Source: a virus
Strand: one strand, 5' to 3'
Length of the DNA: 64,000 nucleotides
IMG/VR virus record: IMGVR_UViG_3300015171_000001
Coordinates: 93,281-157,280 of that record
In this document: positions 44,012 to 51,943 of the stretch, piece by piece
How positions within the stretch are numbered: the stretch's first letter is position 1
Layout of the letters: every line of letters starts with the position of its first letter
Position numbers and translations under genes: made by a program
Notes under the pieces: generated by a model
Seen by the model: only the letters and a program-made list of their open reading frames with translations
Told to the model about the DNA's origin: nothing
Databases searched by the model: none

Positions 44012-45334
44012 ATGCAACAAAATCCAATAGACAGTTTATCAAAGTTCGGAATATCATTTCAACAAAAATGTATTTCTAGTTTATTATCCGACAAAACATT
44101 TATTGAACAAATAATAGATATTTTAGATCCAACATATTTTGATAATGATGCACATCAATGGATTATTACGGAGATCAAAAGTTATTTTAATAATTATAAA
44201 CAATTAATTACCTTGGACGTATTTAAAGTTAGAATTGATACTTTGAGCGGGGAAGAATTAAAAAGATCTATTATTGATCAATTAAAATTAATTTATCAAA
44301 AGATTAAAGATCAAGACATCATTTATATTAAAGAACAATTTTTAAATTTCTGCAAAAATCAAAAATTAAAAACTGCAATTTGTGATTCTGTTGATTTATT
44401 GAAAATTGGCCAATATGAAAAAATTAAACAATTGGTTGATGACGCACTAAAAGCAGGAATGGAACAAAATGTTGGTCATGATTATTTGAACGATATTGAT
44501 GAAAGAATGACTAATATTATTAGACAAACAGTTTCTACTAATTGGGAAGTTATTGATGAATTAATGGATGGTGGATTAGGTTCTGGAGAATTGGGAGTTA
44601 TTGTTGCCCCTGCTGGGATTGGAAAAAGTTGGGGATTGGTTAAGTTAGGTGCGGAAGCAATGAAGTCTGGAAAGAATGTTGCTCATATTACACTTGAATT
44701 GAATGAAAATTATGTTGGCAGAAGATATGATTCTTGTTTTACTAGAATAGATTTTAAAGATATACCAAACGAAATTGGATTAGTAAAAGAGTCTTTAAAT
44801 AAAGTTACTGGAAAATTATTTATTAAAAAATATCCAATTAAATCAATTAGTGCAAATAGTATAAAAGCTTATGTTGAAAGATTGCGAATGTTAGGAACAA
44901 GAATAGATTTACTTGTGGTGGATTATGCAGATATTTTAAGGTCAATGTCTAGTGATAAAAATAGTAATTCTTATAGTGATGCCGGGAATATTTACGAAGA
45001 GTTAAGAACTGTTTTGGATGAATTGGGTATACCTGGGTGGACGGCGAGTCAAACAAATCGTTGCCTTTCTTTACAAACCATTGTGTATAAAGAAGTTACA
45101 AACGAATGTAAAATTTCGGAACTAAAAATAGGAGATAAAATATTAACAAACAATGGTTATAAAAAAGTCAGCAATATATTTCCAATAATAAAACAACCAG
45201 TTTATAGAATAAAATTAAAAAGTGGGAAATCAATAGATTGTTCTATAAACCACAAATTCCCCACAAGATATGGGAAGTTTTTAAGTATAGAACATGGATT
45301 ATCTGTTGGAGATAAATTATTTGTAAAAAAGTAG
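44012..45334 (+). CDS. 41: Replicative helicase gp41, N-extein plus N-half of split intein
   Basis: 440 residues. 1-350 are a DnaB-type helicase N-part: Walker A IVAPAGIGKSWGLVKLG (~197-213), then HITLELNENYVGRR, and LLVVDYADILRS (Walker B). Extein ends ASQTNR. Residues 351-440 (from 45062) are an intein N-fragment: catalytic Cys1 in CLSLQTIVYK (block A), GDKILTNNGYKKVSNIFP, and SGKSIDCSINHKFPT (block B with TxxH-like His), ending KLFVKK and a TAG stop. Partner is the 45799 gene; trans-splicing would give a ~455-aa helicase. Position and style match the known naturally split gp41 inteins of metagenomic phages. Confidence 0.92.
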   Translation: MQQNPIDSLSKFGISFQQKCISSLLSDKTFIEQIIDILDPTYFDNDAHQWIITEIKSYFNNYKQLITLDVFKVRIDTLSGEELKRSIIDQLKLIYQKIKDQDIIYIKEQFLNFCKNQKLKTAICDSVDLLKIGQYEKIKQLVDDALKAGMEQNVGHDYLNDIDERMTNIIRQTVSTNWEVIDELMDGGLGSGELGVIVAPAGIGKSWGLVKLGAEAMKSGKNVAHITLELNENYVGRRYDSCFTRIDFKDIPNEIGLVKESLNKVTGKLFIKKYPIKSISANSIKAYVERLRMLGTRIDLLVVDYADILRSMSSDKNSNSYSDAGNIYEELRTVLDELGIPGWTASQTNRCLSLQTIVYKEVTNECKISELKIGDKILTNNGYKKVSNIFPIIKQPVYRIKLKSGKSIDCSINHKFPTRYGKFLSIEHGLSVGDKLFVKK

Positions 45335-45359
45335 TTTTTATCTGTTTCCATCCATATAA

Positions 45360-45806
45360 ATATGGACGGCAACATATTTCAAAACTATAGAACAATTATT
45401 AAATCAAAAACCATTTTTACCATTTAAAAATTTAGTTAATGCTCATACACTAACACAAATAGATATTCTTATTAAAAAATATACCAAATATTTTTTAATA
45501 AATTTGAGAAAAGAAATGGTGGTAAATTTAATAAAATATAATGTAGATGGAGATTGGCTTTTTAGATTGGAAGAAAGTAAAAAATATAGAAAAGATGGAT
45601 TTTCTTTGGAATCTTGTAAATTAAGATATGGAGAAATAATCGGAACAAAATTATATGAAGATAGAAGAAAATCCATAATAACAAAAAGAGAAAATTACAC
45701 AGATATTACATGGAAAGAACTGTGTAATAAAAAAATAAGTAATTTAGGATTGAATGGATATATTAATAAATATGGAAAAGAATTAGGAGAAAAAAATTAT
45801 GCGTGA
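45360..45806 (+). pseudogene. Endonuclease-like ORF inside split intein locus
   Basis: An open frame from 45360 with no good start (ATA TGG ACG..., TTG at 45504). It encodes a helical N-part (KNLVNAHTLTQIDILIKKYT) and then DGFSLESCKLRYGEIIGTKL, YEDRRKSIITKRENYTDITW, NGYINKYGKELGEKNYA. The repeated KYG/RYG-E-xG-kxY motif is found in phage homing-endonuclease proteins. An ATG in another frame at 45362 gives only 22 codons, so the 5' part is probably broken. It ends 8 nt inside the intein C-half gene and supplies its ribosome-binding site. It is located exactly where free-standing endonucleases sit in other fractured split-intein genes. Confidence 0.6.
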
Positions 45807-46257
45807 ACATGGATTAAATAATAAGGATTTTATATTAGATGAAATTGAGAGTATAGAATTAATGGGAGATCAAGAAACAATAGATATTACTGTAGAAGAT
45901 ACACATATGTTTTTTGCAAATGATATATATACTCACAATTCTGGTTCTGAACAAGATATTGTTCAGGCAGGAAGTATTGCAGATTCTTATAGAAAAATTA
46001 TGACAGCAGATTTTGTATTGTCTCTTTCTAGAAAGATAAATGATAAAGAAAATAGCACTGCTAGGTTTCATGTTATCAAAAATAGATTTGGTTCGGATGG
46101 AATGACATTTCCAGCAATTATGAATACTTCTAATGGTGATATCAGATTATTTAAGTCTGATTCAGAAGAAGGAATGAATATTCAATCAAAAATGAACGAT
46201 GTAGAAAATTCAGTAAAAAAGATGTTAAAAGATAAATGGAACAGTAGAGAAGAGTGA
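45799..46257 (+). CDS. 41: Split-intein C-half plus C-extein of helicase gp41
   Basis: 152 residues. Residues 1-47 are the intein C-fragment: DEIESIELMGDQETIDITVE, then DTHMFFANDIYTHN with block F and terminal His46-Asn47 (block G), followed by Ser+1 (SGSEQDIVQAG). The C-extein of 105 residues carries the end of the DnaB core (RKIMTADFVLSLSRK, FHVIKNRFGSDGMTFP). A Shine-Dalgarno AGGAG lies 9 nt upstream, inside the endonuclease-like ORF. Together with 44012-45334 it reconstitutes gp41 by protein trans-splicing. Confidence 0.92.
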   Translation: MREHGLNNKDFILDEIESIELMGDQETIDITVEDTHMFFANDIYTHNSGSEQDIVQAGSIADSYRKIMTADFVLSLSRKINDKENSTARFHVIKNRFGSDGMTFPAIMNTSNGDIRLFKSDSEEGMNIQSKMNDVENSVKKMLKDKWNSREE

Positions 46258-46336
46258 GTAAGTAGTTTTGAAAAAAATAAAGGGGTTATATTGGTAGAAA
46301 TTAAAAAAATTTATATTAGAAAATATAGTTTGATTG

Positions 46337-46353
46337 GGACTACTTATAAGTCC
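46337..46353 (+). promoter_or_regulatory. Palindrome at nrdA start
   Basis: GGACTACTTATAAGTCC ends 4 nt before the nrdA ATG and contains the perfect palindrome ACTTATAAGT. A repressor or RNA hairpin here could control translation or transcription of nrdA. Confidence 0.4.
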
Positions 46354-46357
46354 ATAA

Positions 46358-48625
46358 ATGAATACAATAATGAGCACAAAAGAGATTTTAGTTAAAAAAA
46401 GAAATGGTGAATTAGAACCATTAAATATTGAGAAAATCAATAAGGTTATATCATGGGCAATAGAAGGATTAGAAGATGTTTCTATTTCAGATATAGAAAT
46501 GAATGCCAAGATTAATTTTATTGATGGAATTACTACTAAAGATATACACAACATCATTATTGAGAGTGCTGTAAATCTAATTGATATTGATCATAGTGAC
46601 TATCAATATGTTGCATCAAGACTTTTAAATTATTCACTTCGTAAAGATGTTTGGGGTGGAAAAAGACCGCCCAAATTATCAGATTTAATTAAGAAAAATA
46701 TAAAAAATGGTAAATATTCTCCTGCATTATTAGAAACATATACTGAATCAGAAATTAATAAATTTGATGAAATAATTGATCATGATAGAGATTTTAAATA
46801 TACCTACGCTGGTATAAAACAAATGACAGATAAATATCTATTAAAAGATTTATCAAAAGATGTTTTCTTTGAAACGCCACAATTTGCACATATGGCAGCA
46901 GGTATGTTTGTTTTTCAAAAATATTCAAAACTAAAAAGAGTAGAATATGTTAAACGATATTATAAAATGGCATCTGATTTTAAAGTGAATTGGAGCACTC
47001 CATTATTAAGTAAGCTTAGAACACCAGATTCTGCATTAGCTAGTTGCTGCCTTTTGGAACTAAATGACACAAAAGAATCCATCGATGCTGTTAATTATGC
47101 GGTTTCTGCTGCTACTTATAATGGTTATGGAATTGGTGTTAATATGGGAAGAATGCGAGGAATTGGTTCTCCAATTAACAAAGGAAAGATGTTCCATCCA
47201 GGAGTAATTCCATTTTTAAGAATTATTGAATCGGAGGTTAAAGCATGGACGCAAATTTCGAGGGGTGGGAGTGCAACTTGCACATTTCCTCTGTGGCATT
47301 ATGAGATTGAAGATATCTTACAATTAAAAAATGCGGTATCTGGAACTGCCCAAAATAGAATTTTTAATTTAGATTATACAATTGGAATTTCGCAATTATT
47401 TTATTCTAGATTTGTAAAAAACGAGAATATAACATTGTTTTCTCCTAGTGAAGTTCCTGATTTATATGATGCATATGGCACTGATAAATTTGAAGAACTT
47501 TATAAAAAATATGAATCGGATGATTCCATAATTGGTAGAAAAGTTATTTCTGCTAAACAATTATTTGAACTTTTGATTAAAGAAAGATTTGAATCTGGAA
47601 GAATTTATATATTAAATGTAGATAATGCAAACAAACATGGTAGTTGGTGTAACTCTATCTATATGAGCAACTTATGCTTAGAAATACTTCAGGATATTGT
47701 ACCATTGAAAAGTTTATGGGATGAAACATCAGAAATTGGAACATGTCTTTTAAGTGCGATAAATTGGTTAGAAGTAAAAACCGAACACGAAATGGAGAGG
47801 GCATGTGATTTAGTAATTAGAGTATTGGATGAAGTAGCAGATTTACAATCTTATTTTCATCCAGCAGCAGAGAGATTTACTAAACAAAAAAGAAGTTTGG
47901 GAGTAGGAATAACCAATTTGGCCGGATTTCTAGCATATCATAAATTAAAATATTCAGATAAAGAAGCATTGGAATTAGTACATAATAAAATTGAACAACA
48001 ACAATATTATCTTCTGAAATCAAGTAATCAATTGGCAATAGAGAAAGGAAAGTGTGAAAAGTTTGATACATCAAAATATTCTATTGGAAAACTTCCTATT
48101 GATTGGTATAATAAAAATGTTGATACCCTTATTTCAAATAATTTAAAAATGGACTGGGAAACTATTAGAAATTCAATTAAAGAACATGGTTTGAGAAATA
48201 CGACAGTCTCTGCAATTATGCCATGCGAAAGTTCGAGTGTCTGCAATAATTCAACAAATGGAGTTGAACCAGTGCGAGCTTTGTCCGTATTTAAAGGTTC
48301 TAAAAAGGGGTTGATTTCATTTTTAGTTCCCAATGTAAAAACTCATGGAGAACATTATACATTGGCTTTTGAACAACCAGATAATATTGGATATTTAAAT
48401 ATTTGTGCAATTATTCAAAAATTTACAGATATGGGGATGTCTATTAATGTTTATTATAATCCCGCCAATTATTCAGATAAAAAAGTTCCTTATCAAATCA
48501 TGTTAAAAGAAATGTTATATCATTCAAAAATGGGTGGAAAAACAATGTATTATTCAAATACACAAGATGGAAATAAACAATTTGAATCTAAGAATAATTG
48601 TAGTTCGGGGGCATGTTCCTTATAA
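46358..48625 (+). CDS. nrdA: Ribonucleoside-diphosphate reductase alpha subunit
   Basis: 755 residues, class I large subunit. It has an N-terminal ATP-cone (ILVKKRNGELEPLNIEKINK, ~7-95). The active site includes SCCLLELNDTKESID (first redox Cys), YNGYGIGVNMGRMRG, a loop NLCLEILQDIVPLKS, and SAIMPCESSSVCNNSTNGVE. A C-terminal Cys pair (NNCSSGACSL) is the thioredoxin/glutaredoxin-reducible tail. It makes dNDPs for phage DNA synthesis. A second ATG (46370) would remove 4 residues; the first is kept. Directly followed by nrdB. Confidence 0.93.
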   Translation: MNTIMSTKEILVKKRNGELEPLNIEKINKVISWAIEGLEDVSISDIEMNAKINFIDGITTKDIHNIIIESAVNLIDIDHSDYQYVASRLLNYSLRKDVWGGKRPPKLSDLIKKNIKNGKYSPALLETYTESEINKFDEIIDHDRDFKYTYAGIKQMTDKYLLKDLSKDVFFETPQFAHMAAGMFVFQKYSKLKRVEYVKRYYKMASDFKVNWSTPLLSKLRTPDSALASCCLLELNDTKESIDAVNYAVSAATYNGYGIGVNMGRMRGIGSPINKGKMFHPGVIPFLRIIESEVKAWTQISRGGSATCTFPLWHYEIEDILQLKNAVSGTAQNRIFNLDYTIGISQLFYSRFVKNENITLFSPSEVPDLYDAYGTDKFEELYKKYESDDSIIGRKVISAKQLFELLIKERFESGRIYILNVDNANKHGSWCNSIYMSNLCLEILQDIVPLKSLWDETSEIGTCLLSAINWLEVKTEHEMERACDLVIRVLDEVADLQSYFHPAAERFTKQKRSLGVGITNLAGFLAYHKLKYSDKEALELVHNKIEQQQYYLLKSSNQLAIEKGKCEKFDTSKYSIGKLPIDWYNKNVDTLISNNLKMDWETIRNSIKEHGLRNTTVSAIMPCESSSVCNNSTNGVEPVRALSVFKGSKKGLISFLVPNVKTHGEHYTLAFEQPDNIGYLNICAIIQKFTDMGMSINVYYNPANYSDKKVPYQIMLKEMLYHSKMGGKTMYYSNTQDGNKQFESKNNCSSGACSL

Positions 48626-48630
48626 ATATT

Positions 48631-49686
48631 ATGAAAACCGTTTTAAATTTAATAAATGTGCCAGTAGAAGAACGCATAATGTTTTTAGGACCAGAATTGT
48701 CCTTGCAGAGATTTGATCAAGTAAAATATCCAAAATTTCTAGAAATTTATGAAAAAATGGAGACTTTTAGATGGCAACCATCTAGAATAAATTTAAATAA
48801 AGATAGAATTGATTATGAAAAAATGAGTGATGTTGAATTACATGTTTTTCAATCTAATATCAGATGGCAGACAGCAGTAGATGCTTGTTTAAGTAGATCT
48901 ATTCATAATATTTCTCAATACATAACTAATTGTGAACTTGAAATTTGTTGTACGTCATGGGCATCGTTTGAAACGCTTCACTCATTTTCGTATACTTTTT
49001 TGTTTAAAAATGTTACAAAAGATGCGACAAAATTCTTTGATTCGATATTAGAAGATCCAATGATTATTGAGAGAGCAAAAAATATTACTAGTGCATATGA
49101 TTCTTTTTTTGGCAATCCAACAGATATAAAACAAACTATTTTTGATGCAATTTTAAATACTCAAGCAGTTGAGGGAGTTAGTTTTTATACTAGTTTTATA
49201 TGTTCTTTTTATTTTGGTGCAAAAGAAAAAATGACTGGATCTGCTGATATTATAAAAGAAATTGCCAGAGATGAAGCATTACATGTTTCTATTACGCAAA
49301 ATATATTTAAAAATTGGAAAACACATCCAGAAGAGGGATTTCAAGAATTATTGAAAAGAAATGAAGAAAAAGTATATGAATTTTATAAATTAATTGTTAA
49401 GCAAGAATCTGATTGGACTGATTATCTTTTTAGTAAAGGTTCATTATTGGGACTTAATTCCGAAATATTAAAATCATATACCGAATATATTGCCAATAAT
49501 CGACTTGCTAGTATGGGATATAAAAAGATATTTAAAACTAAAAATGATCCCACTGTTGGATGGTCTGCTGGATATTTTGATTCTTCTATTTCTCAACCAG
49601 CACCACAAGAAACAGAAATAACTTCTTATCTATCTAATGCGGCGAATACTGATTTGAATTTGAATGAATTTGAAGGATTATTATAA
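48631..49686 (+). CDS. nrdB: Ribonucleoside-diphosphate reductase beta subunit
   Basis: 351 residues from the ATG at 48631; the frame opens 6 codons earlier inside nrdA. Diiron ligands and radical site region: ISQYITNCELEICCTSWASF, ETLHSFSYTFLFKNV (ExxH), SFYTSFICSFYFGAKEK, EIARDEALHVSITQN (ExxH). C-terminus DLNLNEFEGLL supplies the peptide that binds NrdA. Usual size for NrdB. Confidence 0.93.
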   Translation: MKTVLNLINVPVEERIMFLGPELSLQRFDQVKYPKFLEIYEKMETFRWQPSRINLNKDRIDYEKMSDVELHVFQSNIRWQTAVDACLSRSIHNISQYITNCELEICCTSWASFETLHSFSYTFLFKNVTKDATKFFDSILEDPMIIERAKNITSAYDSFFGNPTDIKQTIFDAILNTQAVEGVSFYTSFICSFYFGAKEKMTGSADIIKEIARDEALHVSITQNIFKNWKTHPEEGFQELLKRNEEKVYEFYKLIVKQESDWTDYLFSKGSLLGLNSEILKSYTEYIANNRLASMGYKKIFKTKNDPTVGWSAGYFDSSISQPAPQETEITSYLSNAANTDLNLNEFEGLL

Positions 49687-49798
49687 ATGTATGTAATATC
49701 AAGATTAGTCATAAAAAATAATATTTTATAAAATTCGTGTAAAAAGTTATTTATTAAAAATAAGTTTAATATTTATTTTAAATGATAAATTTCACACA

Positions 49799-50137
49799 AT
49801 GAGTCCTGAATTAATTACAGCATTAACAACAACTGCAACAGCATTAATAACCGCAATATCAACATGGTGGTTATCCAAGCCAAAAGACAAAAACGATTAT
49901 TTTAAAACTTTACTTGAAGCAAATGAGAAATTTAGAGAGGAAGTTAGGGAAGATTTAAAGTCTGCAAAAGCAGAAATAGAAAAATATAAAGAGAAAATTG
50001 AAGAATTGGATGCTTCTATATCTAGTTATTGCGATAAATTACTTGAATATGAACGACTTATAAAGACTTACGAATCACAAATATCCGAAAATAAAGAGGA
50101 AATAAGTTATTTAAGAAATAAATATGAAACAAAGTAA
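49799..50137 (+). CDS. Membrane-anchored coiled-coil protein
   Basis: 112 residues. Residues ~5-25 (LITALTTTATALITAISTWW) form one transmembrane segment, then a long charged coiled coil (FREEVREDLKSAKAEIEKYK ... EISYLRNKY). The architecture resembles small phage holin- or spanin-like or sensor-adaptor proteins. It overlaps by 14 nt the start of a receiver-domain gene, so they are translationally coupled. I infer a possible functional pair. No family recognised. Confidence 0.6.
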   Translation: MSPELITALTTTATALITAISTWWLSKPKDKNDYFKTLLEANEKFREEVREDLKSAKAEIEKYKEKIEELDASISSYCDKLLEYERLIKTYESQISENKEEISYLRNKYETK

Positions 50138-50537
50138 TGTGCAAGAGGTTCTTTTAGTGGATGACGATCCTATTTTTCTAAAATTATTTTCCATTTATTT
50201 TAAGGAAAATTTTCCCAATTTTAATATAATAAAAACAACTTCTCCAATAGAAGCTCTTAAAATATTTAGAAATAAGATAAAAAAGAAAACCCCAATTACA
50301 TTTTCTGTTATTGATTGGAAAATGCCAGAAATTACTGGAGAATTTTTATCAGTCATGTTTAAAAAGGAATCTGATAAAATTAAAACAGTGTTATTGACAG
50401 GTTCTAGTGATTCTGTATTTTTAAAACATTTCTCGGCATATAAATTTGATTTGATATTATCAAAAAGAGATAAAATAGAGGATATATTTGAAAAATTGAG
50501 AAATCTGATAAAAGTGGAAGATTGTTGTCAGAAATAA
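50124..50537 (+). CDS. Stand-alone response-regulator receiver domain
   Basis: 137 residues, a complete CheY-like REC domain and nothing else. VLLVDDDPIF gives the acidic pair D14/D15. SVIDWKMPEITGEF gives the phospho-acceptor D64 with the M-P turn. VLLTGSSDS gives T92, and DLILSKRDKI gives K114. All four canonical positions are present, so it could be phosphorylated by a host histidine kinase. There is no DNA-binding output domain. It overlaps the membrane coiled-coil gene upstream. Receiver domains are rare in phages; it might divert or titrate host signalling (inference). Confidence 0.85.
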   Translation: MKQSNVQEVLLVDDDPIFLKLFSIYFKENFPNFNIIKTTSPIEALKIFRNKIKKKTPITFSVIDWKMPEITGEFLSVMFKKESDKIKTVLLTGSSDSVFLKHFSAYKFDLILSKRDKIEDIFEKLRNLIKVEDCCQK

Positions 50538-50557
50538 TGTTTTTAATGTGTTCGCGC

Positions 50558-50567
50558 AATATTTATA
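50558..50567 (+). promoter_or_regulatory. AT-rich promoter-like motif before 50574 gene
   Basis: AATATTTATA, 6 nt before the ATG. Same motif class as at 33195. Confidence 0.35.
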
Positions 50568-50573
50568 TAGATT

Positions 50574-51050
50574 ATGGCAATAAAGACTTTAAGACAGTTG
50601 GTTAACGAAATTACACAATCTACTTCTGAACACCAAAGAAGTGTAAATAAATATGTTCAAGAAATTGAAAAAGTTTTGAAGAAAGAGATGGGAGACTATT
50701 GTTCGGTAAATGTTGATGATAGTCAAGTGATTATACTGGATGATGGTGAGTCTGGAAATGCATTTGATGTTCATATTCGAGTTTTATCAAGAAACTTATT
50801 TTCACTAGAATGTTTTATTGGTGGAAAACATGGTAAAAAGTATACAGAAACTAATCTTACTATGGACGATCTTTTAGATTGGATCAAGAATGAACTTAAA
50901 CAAGAAGTTGAAGAATTGGACAAGTCTACTGAAGATGATTTGGATGAAAAGGGTTATGATGGTTCTGAAAAAGGAAAAAAGAAAGAAGATAAATCTTTTA
51001 CAATTTCAAGCAAAGATTTAAATAGAAAAGCAGGCGGTCCACAAAAATAA
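50574..51050 (+). CDS. Hypothetical acidic/basic-tailed protein
   Basis: 158 residues. N-terminal MAIKTLRQLVNEITQSTSEH has a leader-like LVNE. Then a small alpha/beta domain (NKYVQEIEKVLKKEMGDYCS, VIILDDGESGNAFDVHIRVL, LFSLECFIGGKHGKKY), and a highly charged C-terminal tail (DDLDEKGYDGSEKGKKKEDK). It immediately precedes the MoxR/VWA pair and may be part of that operon. Function unknown. Confidence 0.5.
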   Translation: MAIKTLRQLVNEITQSTSEHQRSVNKYVQEIEKVLKKEMGDYCSVNVDDSQVIILDDGESGNAFDVHIRVLSRNLFSLECFIGGKHGKKYTETNLTMDDLLDWIKNELKQEVEELDKSTEDDLDEKGYDGSEKGKKKEDKSFTISSKDLNRKAGGPQK

Positions 51051-51055
51051 TTTAT

Positions 51056-51943
51056 ATGGTTTTTGATATCAATGAGGAAATTTTAAAATATCCCAAGCCC
51101 ATTGATTTGTTTATAAAAGATTTTCAATGGAAACTTTTAGTTAGAAATTTCTTACAAAAAAAGAATGCTTTATTAGTAGGATTGAGTGGAACAGGAAAAA
51201 CAATTTCAATAAAGAAATTGGTAGATGTTACAAAACAACAAGATAATTTTTATTATTTTAACTTAGGAGCCTCACAAGATCCAAGGTCTGTTTTTATAGG
51301 TAATACTCATTATGATAAAGATAAAGGAACTTTTTTTGATGAGTCCGATTTTATTAAAGCAATTACTACGGAAAATAGTATTATTTTATTAGATGAAATT
51401 TCTAGATGTCATCCAGATGGTTGGAATATTTTATTAAGTGTATTAGATGATCACCAAAAATATATTAGATTGGACGAGAAAGTTGGGAATAAGGTTATTA
51501 AGGTCGCTAAGGGGGTTATATTCTTCGCAACGGCAAATGTTGGCTCTGCATACACATCAACGAGAATAATGGACAGGGCGTTAATTGGGAGATTTAATAA
51601 CCAATTAATTATTGATCCATTAACTGGAAATCAAGAAGAAGAATTTTTAAATCAACAATATCCAGAAATAACCGAGTTTAATTTTATAATATCTGATATA
51701 GCTGGTCACACAAGAGAAGAAATTAAAAAATCATCAGCCAAATTGACAAATTATTTATCTACCAGGGAAACTAAAGAAATGTGTGAATTGTATATGGATG
51801 GATTTTCAATTGAAGAAATTGCTGATTTGTGTATATATCCCAATTTTTCTGATGATGGAGGAATAGAATCTGAACGAGTTTATATTAAACAGTATGTACA
51901 AAAACATATTAGGAGAGAATCCGATCCAAATTCATTGTTTTAA
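51056..51943 (+). CDS. MoxR-type AAA+ ATPase
   Basis: 295 residues. Walker A GLSGTGKT at 42-49. Walker B SIILLDEISRCHPDGWN (~103). Sensor 1 GVIFFATANVG. Arg finger region IMDRALIGRF. MoxR-type ATPases remodel or activate partners together with VWA-domain proteins, and the next gene (overlapping by one base) encodes exactly such a protein. Similar MoxR-VWA pairs are known in T4-like and other large phages, where their target is unknown. Confidence 0.85.
   Translation: MVFDINEEILKYPKPIDLFIKDFQWKLLVRNFLQKKNALLVGLSGTGKTISIKKLVDVTKQQDNFYYFNLGASQDPRSVFIGNTHYDKDKGTFFDESDFIKAITTENSIILLDEISRCHPDGWNILLSVLDDHQKYIRLDEKVGNKVIKVAKGVIFFATANVGSAYTSTRIMDRALIGRFNNQLIIDPLTGNQEEEFLNQQYPEITEFNFIISDIAGHTREEIKKSSAKLTNYLSTRETKEMCELYMDGFSIEEIADLCIYPNFSDDGGIESERVYIKQYVQKHIRRESDPNSLF

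Noticed and set aside
48534-48716. Small + frame across the nrdA/nrdB junction
   Set aside because: Overlaps both well-supported reductase genes in another frame.
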